Part shown: positions 1-6,753 of the stretch, piece by piece
Position numbering within the stretch: position 1 is the stretch's first letter
How the letters are laid out: each line of letters opens with the position of its first letter
Source: Rhodobiaceae bacterium
Lineage (GTDB): Bacteria; Pseudomonadota; Alphaproteobacteria; Parvibaculales; Parvibaculaceae
Direction of reading: 5' to 3'
DNA: 12,440 nt
Assembly (NCBI GenBank): GCA_002746275.1
Contig: NVWR01000008.1
Span: 38,509 to 50,948, forward strand
The notes under the pieces: generated by a model
Told to the model about the DNA's origin: nothing
Seen by the model: the letters and a program-made list of their open reading frames with translations, nothing else
Databases searched by the model: none
Position numbers and translations under genes: made by a program

Positions 1-402
1 TTCCGCAACCTTGAAGAAGCTCGCGTCGACAAGGCCCGTCAGGATTGCCGGGATCGGTGCCTCGCCCGCAATGAAGCCACGGCCCAAAGGTCCGTTTGCC
101 CAGGTTGGGTCGGCCGGAGCCTGCACCATCTGAACAAGGTCCCAATCGGCTTCCATTTCTTCCGCCGCCATCATGGGCAGGCTGGTGTGCACACCCTGGC
201 CCATTTCGGCGTGGGGCACATACACGGTCACTTTGTTGTCCGGATCAATTCTCAACCAGGTGGTGATGAAGTGTTCGCCATCACTGGCGCCAAGGGCTTG
301 GGCACGTTCAGGCCTGCTGGGACCCATCGTCGCATAGCCCAACAACATGCCGCCGCCAAGGACGGTGCCGCCAATGAGAAGTTGTCTGCGTGTCGGTTTC
401 AT
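1..402 (-). CDS. Molybdopterin-dependent hydroxylase, large (beta) subunit, N-terminal part (IorB/aldehyde dehydrogenase type)
   Basis: This is the first 134 codons of a large subunit of the xanthine-dehydrogenase superfamily; the rest lies left of the window. The ATG at 402 follows an AGGGGGA ribosome site about 7 bases upstream and sits 12 bp after the stop of the 2Fe-2S subunit, so the two are co-transcribed. The N-terminus has a twin-arginine-like signal (TRRQLLIGG, then a Gly/Leu-rich stretch), which fits export of a folded cofactor enzyme. Residues around 70-85 (HAEMGQGVHTSLPMMAAEE) match the start of the molybdopterin-binding region in the isoquinoline 1-oxidoreductase beta group. Known family role: Mo-dependent hydroxylation of an aldehyde or N-heterocycle, with electrons leaving through the small subunit. 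The substrate cannot be told from this fragment, so no gene symbol is given. No stop or frameshift is seen in the visible part. Confidence 0.88.
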   Translation of the reverse strand, partial: MKPTRRQLLIGGTVLGGGMLLGYATMGPSRPERAQALGASDGEHFITTWLRIDPDNKVTVYVPHAEMGQGVHTSLPMMAAEEMEADWDLVQMVQAPADPTWANGPLGRGFIAGEAPIPAILTGLVDASFFKVAE

Positions 403-414
403 GGTCAATCCCCC

Positions 415-870
415 TTATGCCGTTGCCAGCGAGCGGATTGCCGCCCGGATACGTGGATAGGTTCCGCACCTGCAAATATTGGTGATGGAAGCATCAATTT
501 CTGCGTCGCTTGGGTTGGGGTTTTCCGCCAACAATGATGACACCGCCATCAGCATGCCGGACTGGCAGTACCCACACTGTGGCACCTGATGCTCGATCCA
601 GGCTTGCTGCAAAGCGCTCAGGTCCACCCCATTGGGGCTCAACCCCTCAATCGTGGTGATCTCGGCCCCATCGACAGCTTCGATGGGCAGAATGCAAGTC
701 CGTGTGGCAACGCCATTGACGTGAACCGTGCAGGCGCCACAGGCCGCAACACCACACCCAAATTTGGTGCCGGTGAGACCCAGTTCATCCCGAAGGACCC
801 ACAAAACGGGCATGTCGGGCTCAACATCAAGCTCCTTGCGCGTACCATTGATAGTTACAGATATGGTCAT
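415..870 (-). CDS. 2Fe-2S subunit of a molybdenum hydroxylase (IorA/CoxS-like)
   Basis: A 151-residue small subunit that passes electrons from the molybdenum site of the partner subunit. It carries both expected clusters: a plant-ferredoxin-type 2Fe-2S domain with Cys39, Cys44, Cys47 and Cys59 (CGVAACGACTVHVNG core), then an all-helical 2Fe-2S domain with Cys99, Cys102, Cys133 and Cys135 (CGYCQSGM and ICRCGTYPRIR). The length is normal for the IorA group. The open frame extends upstream to 960, but the ATG at 870 is chosen because the family begins at MTISVTING and a GAGGGAGG ribosome site lies about 7 bases upstream. The large subunit follows after 12 bp. In the family such two-subunit enzymes use quinone or cytochrome acceptors rather than a FAD subunit, and no FAD subunit is visible here. 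The substrate is unknown. Confidence 0.93.
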   Translation of the reverse strand: MTISVTINGTRKELDVEPDMPVLWVLRDELGLTGTKFGCGVAACGACTVHVNGVATRTCILPIEAVDGAEITTIEGLSPNGVDLSALQQAWIEHQVPQCGYCQSGMLMAVSSLLAENPNPSDAEIDASITNICRCGTYPRIRAAIRSLATA

Positions 871-1080
871 GGGTTCCCTCCCTCTAATCTGCCGACCCAA
901 TATTTTGGCGTTCATCCGGTGGTCACATGTCCTCACTCGGGGACATTCCGGAACGCACAATCATAACGCGGGGACATGCAGTCTATTTCGATGCAGCGTT
1001 GTCTATACTGGGCGATATGGGGCATGCGTGCTAATTAACAAGCTGACCTCCCCGTTTTGATCTATCTCGACACTACGCGC
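871..1080. other. Intergenic region between divL and the hydroxylase genes
   Basis: 210 bp without a convincing gene. It should hold the end of the divL transcript and the promoter of the hydroxylase pair, both read on the minus strand. No rho-independent terminator follows the divL stop at 1081, so read-through is possible. No strong sigma-70 promoter was found. The clearest structure is a set of GGACAT half-sites at 927-977, annotated separately, and a TTCCGGAA palindrome at 946-953. Confidence 0.6.
927..977. promoter_or_regulatory. Possible operator: three GGACAT half-sites upstream of the hydroxylase genes
   Basis: ATGTCC at 927-932 faces GGACAT at 941-946, a perfect 6-bp inverted repeat with an 8-bp spacer. 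The longer word CGGGGACAT at 938-946 recurs exactly at 969-977, 31 bp away (about three helical turns). The group lies 57 to 107 bp upstream of the start codon of the 2Fe-2S subunit, where a repressor or activator could act. The regulator is not known and no adjacent regulator gene is visible. Confidence 0.3.
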
Positions 1081-3684
1081 CTAGAGGTCTGCTGCCAATT
1101 CTGGCTGTTTTCCACCCTTTTCACCAGACACTGTGTGGAGGAGTGGCAGATGACAGGTCACGCGCGTACCAACCGACGGCTCCGACTCCAACGTCACCCA
1201 GCCGCCATGCAGTTCGACAAAGCTTTTGACGAGAGACAGACCAAGCCCGGCACCCCGGCGACGATCAGACCCGGCGCGTGCCTCAAAGCGGTCGAAAACT
1301 GTCGCCTGATGTTCTGGCTTAATCCCATCACCCGTGTCTGACACAAAGATCTGCATTTCGCTGGCACTCCGTCGCGCGCCAATGGTGACGCTGTCGCCGG
1401 TCTGGGTGAAAGAGATCGCGTTGGACACAAGATTGATCATGATCTGGCGGATGCGCTTGTCGTCTGCCCGAAGGGTGCCGATGTCTGACGGGCAATCGAG
1501 CCGCAGAGAGATGCGCGCTTTCTGAGCGCGCTGCTGGGCAAACTGTTCGACAGACCTGACCACGTCGGTCAAAGAGACGTCGGAGAGATCAAGGGTCATG
1601 GCCCCTGCTTCGATGGTGGAGAGATCGAGAATATCGTTCACTGTCGCCAGCAGTTCATGGGAAGATTCCAAAATACCCATTGTGTATTCATGCTGTTTGG
1701 GCAGCAGCTCGCCAAACATTTCTGCTTCCAGAATTTCGCCAAAGCCGATGATGTTGGTGAGCGGTGTTCGTAATTGATAGGACACATGGCCGATGAATTC
1801 AGATTTCAACCGGTCCGCTGTCTCCAGGGCTTCATTGCGATCGCGCAGCGCACGCTCAATCCGCGACGCATCGGTGACATCAACAAAGGTGACAAGCGTC
1901 GCGCCATCGGGCAGTGGCATGGTTGCACAATCGATGGTCGTGCCATCGCTACGGTCCATACGATGCGCCAATTGCCGCCGTGCTTCTGGCGATGTCAGAC
2001 AGGACTTCAACTCGTCCCAGAAATCCTGTTCGTACAGGCCACGGCATGCTTCGACGATGTCATTGATATGTGGCGAGCCTGAAAGCTGCTCTTCTGACAG
2101 GCGCCAGATCTCTGCATAGACGGGGTTGTGCAACTTGAGACACCCGTCCGAGCCAAACACCGCAACCCCTTCAAAGAGATTATCAAGCGTTTCGCCCTGC
2201 ACCCTGAGTGCCGTGTTGTATGAACTCTTCAGGTTGAGCTGCTCGGTGACGTTCTCGTAGATATAGATGACACCACCGAGTGGATGCGCCTGCGCCACCA
2301 TCCGAACCGTCTGGCCGTCGGGCAGGTACCAGAATTCCTCAAGCGGTTCCGTCGCCTGATAGGTTTTCAGAAGCTGCGCTTTCCAGGCGGGGAAATTGGC
2401 CTGCTCGGGCAAACGCCGGGCTGTCCGCAGGGCATCAAGTATTTCACTATCCGTCGGCTCGGTTGTCAGCCACTCCCCATCAAGATCCCAAAACTTGAGA
2501 TAGGCCTTGTTGAAGAACCGCAGACGCTTGTCGGCTCCAAAAATAGCAACCGGGGTCGCCAGGCGATCCAGCGTGCCGCCATGCGCTTCTACGTGACGCG
2601 ACAATTCGGTCTGGGCATCGTCCAGTTCCGTCACGTCAATGGCGATGCCAGCGGACCCTGATGACAGGCACATGTCGGTGACATCAAGGGCACGACGTTC
2701 CCCACTCACGATGGCATGGAGACGCTGACGCGATGGTTCACCGGCCGCAACCGCATGCCCCGCCTTCGTGATCGCTTCCTCATTGATCAGTTCGATGCTC
2801 TTTTCAATGACATCGTCAGCGCTGCCCGCATCAACCGCCAGAACGTATGCCTGGTTCACCCATTCAAGATGGCCTTCGCTGTCTCTGCGCCAGGCAGGCA
2901 TGGACAGTGCATTGAGATGTTCCATCAACTGGTCACGACCTCGTTCTGCCACCGTGGCCCTGTCAACAAAACGACTGATTTCGGCTCGCTCGCCCGACAC
3001 ATCACGGATCCAGACAACAGCCTGTGCGCCTGCAGGCCTGCCTTCCGCTTCGAAGGTGCGCCCGTCGGCTGATTGTGCGGTGAGAGAGAAACGAGCGCCC
3101 CGTGATCTCAGTCGCTCTACAGCGGTGCGCAGAGCATTGGCGGCGTCGGGCACCAAACGCCGAAGGACCTGCTCGTAATCCACATCTCCCGTCGCCGGGT
3201 CTGCGAGTGCTGCTGTGCTACCAGAAATGCGCGGGCGTGATTGAAGAGTGCCCGGTTTTGCAATCAGTGTGTCTGGCGACCAGATCAGAAGAGCATCCGG
3301 CTCGGATGCCAAGATCGCCTCAACCGTGTCCACGCGTTCGCCAAGCGCGTCCACTTCTCTGGCATGACCCTCTTGCAAGGACCGCATGCGGGTGCTGGTT
3401 TTTGCAGCCCAGTAAGCACAGGCCACCGCGAGCGCCACCCCTACGACAGCCACCAGAAAATTTAAAACAAAAGCTGGGTCTGCTGATTGTTCAGCCGCAA
3501 CGCCGAGAGTTTCTAACAGTGGCGCAACGACAGCGATGACAGGTTCCAACGCAGCGGAGGCGGCCGACGTGTCGGCCCCAGCCGTTGAGGGTGCCGCAAA
3601 GGCAGGCCCGCTATAGGCCAGCGCCCCAACCGCTCCCACGAGCTGAACATAAGTCCCACTTTTGCCCGGCATCATATGCTGCAT
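1081..3684 (-). CDS. divL: DivL-type cell-cycle histidine-kinase homologue with Tyr in place of the phospho-His
   Basis: An 867-residue multi-PAS kinase-like protein. In order: a hydrophobic signal-like segment (about 13-30, ending AFA-AP), a membrane segment (about 71-94), a charged linker, about four PAS-like domains (roughly 126-235, 250-355, 365-485, 495-608), a dimerisation/phospho-acceptor helix (623-690) and an ATP-binding domain (735-848). At the phospho-acceptor motif the protein reads HVSYQLRTPL: Tyr636 (codon TAT at 1777-1779) stands where ordinary kinases have His (SHELRTPL). This Tyr is the hallmark of DivL, which in Caulobacter senses DivK and controls the CckA-CtrA pathway. The ATP-site motifs are intact: N-box with NLVSN, G1 DTGDGI, G2 GAGLGLSL. 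The frame is open up to 3744, but the ATG at 3684 has a GGGGGGA site 8 bases upstream and is preferred. Caulobacter DivL is somewhat shorter. Exact PAS borders are estimated. Confidence 0.85.
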   Translation of the reverse strand: MQHMMPGKSGTYVQLVGAVGALAYSGPAFAAPSTAGADTSAASAALEPVIAVVAPLLETLGVAAEQSADPAFVLNFLVAVVGVALAVACAYWAAKTSTRMRSLQEGHAREVDALGERVDTVEAILASEPDALLIWSPDTLIAKPGTLQSRPRISGSTAALADPATGDVDYEQVLRRLVPDAANALRTAVERLRSRGARFSLTAQSADGRTFEAEGRPAGAQAVVWIRDVSGERAEISRFVDRATVAERGRDQLMEHLNALSMPAWRRDSEGHLEWVNQAYVLAVDAGSADDVIEKSIELINEEAITKAGHAVAAGEPSRQRLHAIVSGERRALDVTDMCLSSGSAGIAIDVTELDDAQTELSRHVEAHGGTLDRLATPVAIFGADKRLRFFNKAYLKFWDLDGEWLTTEPTDSEILDALRTARRLPEQANFPAWKAQLLKTYQATEPLEEFWYLPDGQTVRMVAQAHPLGGVIYIYENVTEQLNLKSSYNTALRVQGETLDNLFEGVAVFGSDGCLKLHNPVYAEIWRLSEEQLSGSPHINDIVEACRGLYEQDFWDELKSCLTSPEARRQLAHRMDRSDGTTIDCATMPLPDGATLVTFVDVTDASRIERALRDRNEALETADRLKSEFIGHVSYQLRTPLTNIIGFGEILEAEMFGELLPKQHEYTMGILESSHELLATVNDILDLSTIEAGAMTLDLSDVSLTDVVRSVEQFAQQRAQKARISLRLDCPSDIGTLRADDKRIRQIMINLVSNAISFTQTGDSVTIGARRSASEMQIFVSDTGDGIKPEHQATVFDRFEARAGSDRRRGAGLGLSLVKSFVELHGGWVTLESEPSVGTRVTCHLPLLHTVSGEKGGKQPELAADL

Positions 3685-3730
3685 CTTGCATTCCCCCCGC
3701 ACGATCCGGCGCGAATGCCCCCGTTTATTA

Positions 3731-3771
3731 CCTGCATTCTTCACGACAGTGAAAACAGTTTCATATGCAGG
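3731..3771. repeat. Nested inverted repeat upstream of divL
   Basis: The outer arms CCTGCAT (3731-3737) and ATGCAGG (3765-3771) are perfect complements. Inside them lies a second palindrome, TTCAC-GACA-GTGAA (3740-3753). The block ends 47 bp upstream of the divL ATG. It could be a two-site operator or, if transcribed, a leader hairpin with an unpaired internal side. There is no direct evidence for either. Confidence 0.35.
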
Positions 3772-3910
3772 ATGTTACACTCGTTTCTTCGTCTCTGCCC
3801 ATAGGATCCGTGGCCCCCGATTCACTATGTGCGGTCTCATTGGCACCTGTTTGCCCTCAAAGCGCAACTATTCATTGGTTGAGGCGACCCAATTTACAAA
3901 AGCGCGATGC

Positions 3911-3940
3911 ACAAAGCCCGGCACAGAGGCCGGGCTTTGT
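3911..3940 (-). terminator. Rho-independent terminator after ahcY
   Basis: A perfect 12-bp stem, ACAAAGCCCGGC against GCCGGGCTTTGT, with a 6-base loop at 3923-3928. It lies 28 bp beyond the ahcY stop codon. On the minus strand the descending arm ends in TTTGT, and a further T-rich stretch (CTTTTG) follows about ten bases on, so it is a GC-rich terminator with a weak U tract. It should separate ahcY from divL. Confidence 0.8.
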
Positions 3941-3967
3941 CTCGCAATCAGATCTGTTGCGACGTGA

Positions 3968-5257
3968 CTAGTAGCGGTAGTGATCCGGCTTGTAAGGACC
4001 CTCGACAGGTACACTGATGTAGTCGGCCTGATCCTTGGACAAGGTCGTCAACTTCACGCCCAGTTTCGCCAGGTGAAGCGTTGCCACTTTTTCATCAAGA
4101 TGCTTGGGCAAAACATAAACCTGCTTGTCGTAGGTCTTGTGATTTTCCCAAAGCTCGATCTGCGCCAACACCTGGTTGGTGAAAGATGCGCTCATGACGA
4201 AGCTCGGATGGCCTGTTGCACAGCCAAGGTTCAACAAACGGCCTTCGGCCAACAGGATGATGCGGGTGCCGTTTGGAAACTCGATCTCATCAACCTGTGG
4301 CTTCACATTGTGCCAGGTGAAGTTGCGCAGGGCTGCGACCTGAATTTCACTGTCAAAGTGACCGATATTACCAACAATCGCGCGGTCCCGCATGGCACGC
4401 ATGTGATCGATGGTGATGATGTCTTTGTTACCTGTGCAGGTAATGAAAATGTCCGCCCGAGGGGCCATTTCGTCCATTGTGGAGACTTCATAGCCTTCCA
4501 TCGCGGCCTGAAGGGCACAGATCGGATCGATTTCGGTGACAATCACCCGTGCGCCCTGGCTGCGCATGCTTTCAGCAGACCCCTTGCCAACATCGCCAAA
4601 GCCGCAAATAACCACGGTCTTGCCGGCGATCATGACATCGGTTGCCCGCTTCACGCCATCGACCAGGCTTTCGCGACAGCCATAGAGATTGTCGAACTTG
4701 GATTTAGTGACACTGTCGTTCACGTTGATCGCAGGAACGCGCAGGGTTTCGGCTTTTGCCATTTCGTAAAGGCGCAGCACACCGGTGGTGGTTTCTTCTG
4801 AAATGCCGACGACATCGTCGAGCATGTCATTGTATTTCTCGTGCATGATCTGGGTGAGATCGCCGCCATCATCAAGAATGATGTTCGGGGTCCAACCGTC
4901 TGGACCTTTGATGGTTTCTTCAATGCACTGCCAGAATTCTTCGTCGGTTTCACCTTTCCAGGCGAATGTCGGAATGCCTGCCGCTGCCATGGCAGCGGCG
5001 GCGTGGTCCTGGGTCGAGAAGATGTTGCAAGACGACCAGCGTACAGTTGCGCCCAGCGCAATCAATGTTTCCATCAACACGGCTGTTTGAATGGTCATGT
5101 GCAGACAGCCCGCGACCCGTGCGCCTTTCAAAGGCTGGCTTTTGCCAAACTCTTCCCGCAGCGCCATGAGGCCGGGCATTTCAGTTTCGGCGATAGCGAT
5201 TTCCTTGCGGCCCCAGTCCGCCAGTGAAATGTCCGCGACTTTATAGTCGTTGCTCAT
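3968..5257 (-). CDS. ahcY: Adenosylhomocysteinase (S-adenosyl-L-homocysteine hydrolase)
   Basis: Cytosolic, NAD-dependent enzyme that splits S-adenosylhomocysteine, the product inhibitor of methyltransferases, into adenosine and homocysteine. The 429 residues cover the whole family length. Visible landmarks are the substrate-domain start ([16 protein letters not shown], then [12 protein letters not shown]), the [12 protein letters not shown] segment with the lysine and aspartate that contact substrate and cofactor, the NAD-binding Rossmann loop [20 protein letters not shown], and the C-terminal PYKPDHYRY, whose Lys and Tyr reach the NAD of the neighbouring subunit. The ATG at 5257 has an AGGAG site 9 bases upstream. 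The gene has its own promoter and terminator, so it can be expressed apart from the PTS genes before it. Upstream it carries a palindrome resembling a methionine-cycle operator. Confidence 0.97.
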   Translation of the reverse strand: MSNDYKVADISLADWGRKEIAIAETEMPGLMALREEFGKSQPLKGARVAGCLHMTIQTAVLMETLIALGATVRWSSCNIFSTQDHAAAAMAAAGIPTFAWKGETDEEFWQCIEETIKGPDGWTPNIILDDGGDLTQIMHEKYNDMLDDVVGISEETTTGVLRLYEMAKAETLRVPAINVNDSVTKSKFDNLYGCRESLVDGVKRATDVMIAGKTVVICGFGDVGKGSAESMRSQGARVIVTEIDPICALQAAMEGYEVSTMDEMAPRADIFITCTGNKDIITIDHMRAMRDRAIVGNIGHFDSEIQVAALRNFTWHNVKPQVDEIEFPNGTRIILLAEGRLLNLGCATGHPSFVMSASFTNQVLAQIELWENHKTYDKQVYVLPKHLDEKVATLHLAKLGVKLTTLSKDQADYISVPVEGPYKPDHYRY

Positions 5258-5287
5258 GATTGAGGGCTCCTGAATAGATCAATGACA

Positions 5288-5312
5288 CCGCTGGCGGGAA
5301 AAACCCGCGCGG
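5288..5312 (-). promoter_or_regulatory. Stable hairpin in the ahcY leader
   Basis: On the predicted ahcY mRNA, CCGC (5309-5312) pairs with GCGG (5288-5291) and GCGGG (5304-5308) pairs with CCCGC (5294-5298), giving 9 G/C pairs around a U5 loop with a two-base bulge at 5292-5293. It starts within about ten bases of the predicted transcription start and ends 30 bases before the ATG, so it leaves the ribosome site free. It may stabilise the mRNA or be part of a regulatory leader. It does not show the layout of a SAH riboswitch that I could recognise. Confidence 0.45.
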
Positions 5313-5324
5313 CAACTAACCGCT

Positions 5325-5353
5325 TCTATATCAAGGGGCGACCCTGGCATCAA
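5325..5353 (-). promoter_or_regulatory. Sigma-70-type promoter of ahcY
   Basis: On the minus strand, -35 TTGATG (5348-5353) and -10 TATAGA (5325-5330) are separated by exactly 17 bp. The predicted start near 5318 gives a leader of about 60 bases. It is the best promoter match in the window and lies directly downstream of the palindrome at 5358-5379. Confidence 0.65.
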
Positions 5354-5357
5354 GTCC

Positions 5358-5379
5358 CATATAAAGATTTCTTTATGTC
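5358..5379. promoter_or_regulatory. Palindromic operator candidate upstream of the ahcY promoter (SahR-like)
   Basis: The core ATAAAGA-TT-TCTTTAT (5361-5376) has perfect 7-bp arms with a 2-bp centre, and a further matching base pair lies outside it. It ends four bases upstream of the -35 box. From memory, AT-rich palindromes of this form are associated with SAH-responsive ArsR-family regulators (SahR) at methionine-cycle genes in alphaproteobacteria. The palindrome is seen directly; the assignment to SahR is inference. The position upstream of -35 could suit activation or repression. Confidence 0.5.
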
Positions 5380-5425
5380 TTGATAAACAGCTCGTTACCG
5401 CAGGGGCAGCATGCCTAGGGGAGGC

Positions 5426-5725
5426 TCACTCACCCTCACCGAACTTATTTTCAATCAGGGCTTCCAAGGCGCTCAGTGCCTCTGCCGCCTGGGCGCCCTC
5501 TGCCTCCACATCAATGGTGCAGCCCGGTGCTGCCGCCAGCATCATCAGCCCCATAATCGAGGTGCCCCCGACGGTTTGCCCCTCCCGGCTGACCAGGATT
5601 TGGGCATCAAAAGACTCTACACACTGGACGAATTTTGCAGAGGCTCGCGCGTGCAATCCCCTGGCATTCTGGATGGTGAGGGTTTTTTTGATCACGTTCT
5701 GAAGGCCTGTACGCGCCTCGCTCAC
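5426..5725 (-). CDS. ptsH: Phosphocarrier protein HPr
   Basis: A 99-residue HPr-fold phosphocarrier. His25 in RGLHARAS is the residue that takes phosphate from Enzyme I, and Ser56 in GGTSIMGLMML is the site used by HPr kinase, whose gene lies two genes upstream. The start codon is GTG and overlaps the stop of the EIIA gene as GTGA, with a GGGGAG ribosome site before it, so the two are translationally coupled. In alphaproteobacteria this set phosphorylates regulatory targets rather than moving sugar. No EI, EIIB or EIIC gene lies within the window. No terminator was seen after its stop, so some transcripts may continue into ahcY. Confidence 0.94.
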   Translation of the reverse strand: MSEARTGLQNVIKKTLTIQNARGLHARASAKFVQCVESFDAQILVSREGQTVGGTSIMGLMMLAAAPGCTIDVEAEGAQAAEALSALEALIENKFGEGE

Positions 5726-6129
5726 GAGCTCTCCCCAGCAAGGACTTTGCTGGCCACAGAAATGTATTTCCGGCCAGCCGTCTGCGCCTGTTCTACCGCA
5801 TCGCCCAGGCTCGCTGTATCTCGGACGCTGGCAAGCTTGATCAGCATGGGCAGGTTTATCCCCGCAATCACTTCAATCTTCGCTTTATCCATGATCGATA
5901 TTGCAAGGTTAGACGGTGTCCCACCAAACATATCGGTCAGCAAAATAACCCCGTCCTTCTGATCGACCGCATCCACGGCCTCCAGAATATCTTTGCGACG
6001 TTGCTCCATATCGTCATCAGGACCAATGCAAATTGACACCATCTGCGCCTGAGGGCCCACCACATGCTCCATCGCCGCCACAAATTCCTTGGCAAGCTGT
6101 CCGTGGGTGACGAGTACCAATCCAATCAT
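5722..6129 (-). CDS. PTS EIIA component, mannose family (EIIA-Man)
   Basis: A 135-residue cytosolic EIIA domain of the mannose family. His9 in VLVTHGQLA is the expected phosphorylated residue; the LLTDMFGGTPSN motif (about residues 65-76) is a family landmark. The frame is open upstream to a GTG at 6207, which would add 26 Pro/Gln/Asn-rich residues, but the ATG at 6129 is preferred because the family starts at MIGLVLVTHG and the GTG has no well-spaced ribosome site. Its stop overlaps the HPr start. With no membrane EIIC/EIID here, it likely works as a regulatory phospho-acceptor of HPr, as in Brucella and rhizobia. The gene is sometimes named manX or ptsM in relatives, so no symbol is assigned. 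Confidence 0.92.
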   Translation of the reverse strand: MIGLVLVTHGQLAKEFVAAMEHVVGPQAQMVSICIGPDDDMEQRRKDILEAVDAVDQKDGVILLTDMFGGTPSNLAISIMDKAKIEVIAGINLPMLIKLASVRDTASLGDAVEQAQTAGRKYISVASKVLAGESS

Positions 6130-6279
6130 TTTATCCGCATCGCTCCGTCTGGGCTCATTTTGGGGTGCTCCCGGTTGGGGTGAGGCCTCATTTTGGCCCA
6201 CTCCCACCTCTTCAAGCCTTATATTTCTTATCGTGCCCGCATTTTTGGCAGAATGACAAGCCGGAATTCGCCTGTCGCC
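6130..6279. other. 150-bp gap between hprK and the EIIA gene with short repeats
   Basis: This is the largest gap inside the otherwise tight chvG-hprK-EIIA-HPr run. CTCATTTTGG occurs at 6154-6163 and again at 6187-6196, exactly 33 bp apart. On the minus strand GGCC and GGCC flank a 7-base AAAATGA loop near 6186-6197, so a small hairpin is possible in the mRNA. No terminator with a U tract was seen. The left 78 bp are in frame with the EIIA gene and would encode an extension if the GTG at 6207 were used. Confidence 0.4.
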
Positions 6280-6753
6280 TCACCCAAGCCAGCCATCCTC
6301 ACCGGGAAACCCTTTCTCGGGGATGTGAGCCACAGCCAGCCTGACCTTTGCGGCGGTTGTGGCATCGAACGCATGTAAGCGCAAGACAGGAAGACGGTGC
6401 CCCAGCAGCTCCTCATAAGTGGGCTCAGGAAGACGGGGCACCGCGTCGCGCTCCACCAAATCAACAATCAAGACCAATGGCGCAGTCTCCACCACTGGGA
6501 GGCCCACCAGCCCAAGGCCGCGCAATTCCAGCAAGCCCGTCCAGCCCGCCTGCCCCTGAACCCCAAGAGCATTTCCCTGATCACTCACGTCCACGCGGTC
6601 GTCCGCCACCAGCAGGGCGTCTTCATCTTTGACCAGCCGGTAGGCCAGATCCGACTTGCCAGTGCCCGACGCCCCTCGCAGCAAAACGGCCCTCAAGCCT
6701 CGCCCATCAGACCCAAAGGCAACGCAGGTGCCGTGAAGATTAAGGGACTTCAT
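6280..6753 (-). CDS. hprK: HPr kinase, short alphaproteobacterial form
   Basis: A 157-residue HPr kinase/phosphorylase catalytic domain. It has the P-loop GASGTGKS (residues 27-34), the acidic DDRVDV (51-56) and the ELRGLGLVGLP segment (76-86) that corresponds to the HprK signature. Compared with the roughly 310-residue enzymes of Firmicutes, the N-terminal domain is absent, which is the usual state in alphaproteobacteria and not a truncation of this copy. It phosphorylates a serine of HPr, here most likely Ser56 of the HPr encoded two genes downstream. Its ATG overlaps the chvG stop (ATGA), so kinase synthesis is coupled to the sensor gene. The next gene starts after 150 bp. Confidence 0.92.
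   Translation of the reverse strand: MKSLNLHGTCVAFGSDGRGLRAVLLRGASGTGKSDLAYRLVKDEDALLVADDRVDVSDQGNALGVQGQAGWTGLLELRGLGLVGLPVVETAPLVLIVDLVERDAVPRLPEPTYEELLGHRLPVLRLHAFDATTAAKVRLAVAHIPEKGFPGEDGWLG

Larger units (their letters stand above)
3685..3967. other. Intergenic region upstream of divL, holding the ahcY terminator
   Basis: 283 bp between the ahcY stop and the preferred divL start. The right part holds the ahcY terminator hairpin (3911-3940). The rest should contain the divL promoter, but no hexamer pair close to consensus was found. A nested inverted repeat lies at 3731-3771 and one GANTC site (GATTC) at 3819-3823. No small gene could be supported. Confidence 0.6.

Noticed and set aside
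871..1080. A terminator for divL in the gap before the hydroxylase genes
   Set aside because: No GC-rich stem followed by a T tract was found on the minus strand.
3819..3823. GANTC (GATTC) methylation site upstream of divL as a CcrM-linked control site
   Set aside because: One copy in a region of this size is expected by chance, and its position relative to a promoter is unknown.
3980..4801. A 273-codon open frame on the plus strand, antisense to ahcY
   Set aside because: It lies wholly inside the strongly conserved ahcY gene, shows no recognisable protein family and is explained by antisense codon bias in GC-rich DNA.
5258..5425. SAH or SAM riboswitch in the ahcY leader
   Set aside because: The predicted leader is only about 60 bases and holds one simple hairpin; I could not fit it to a known SAH, SAM-II or SAM/SAH layout. 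A covariance-model search would settle it.
6280..6753. HprK as a truncated or broken gene because of its short length
   Set aside because: The single-domain form of about 150 residues is usual in alphaproteobacteria, and all catalytic motifs are present.
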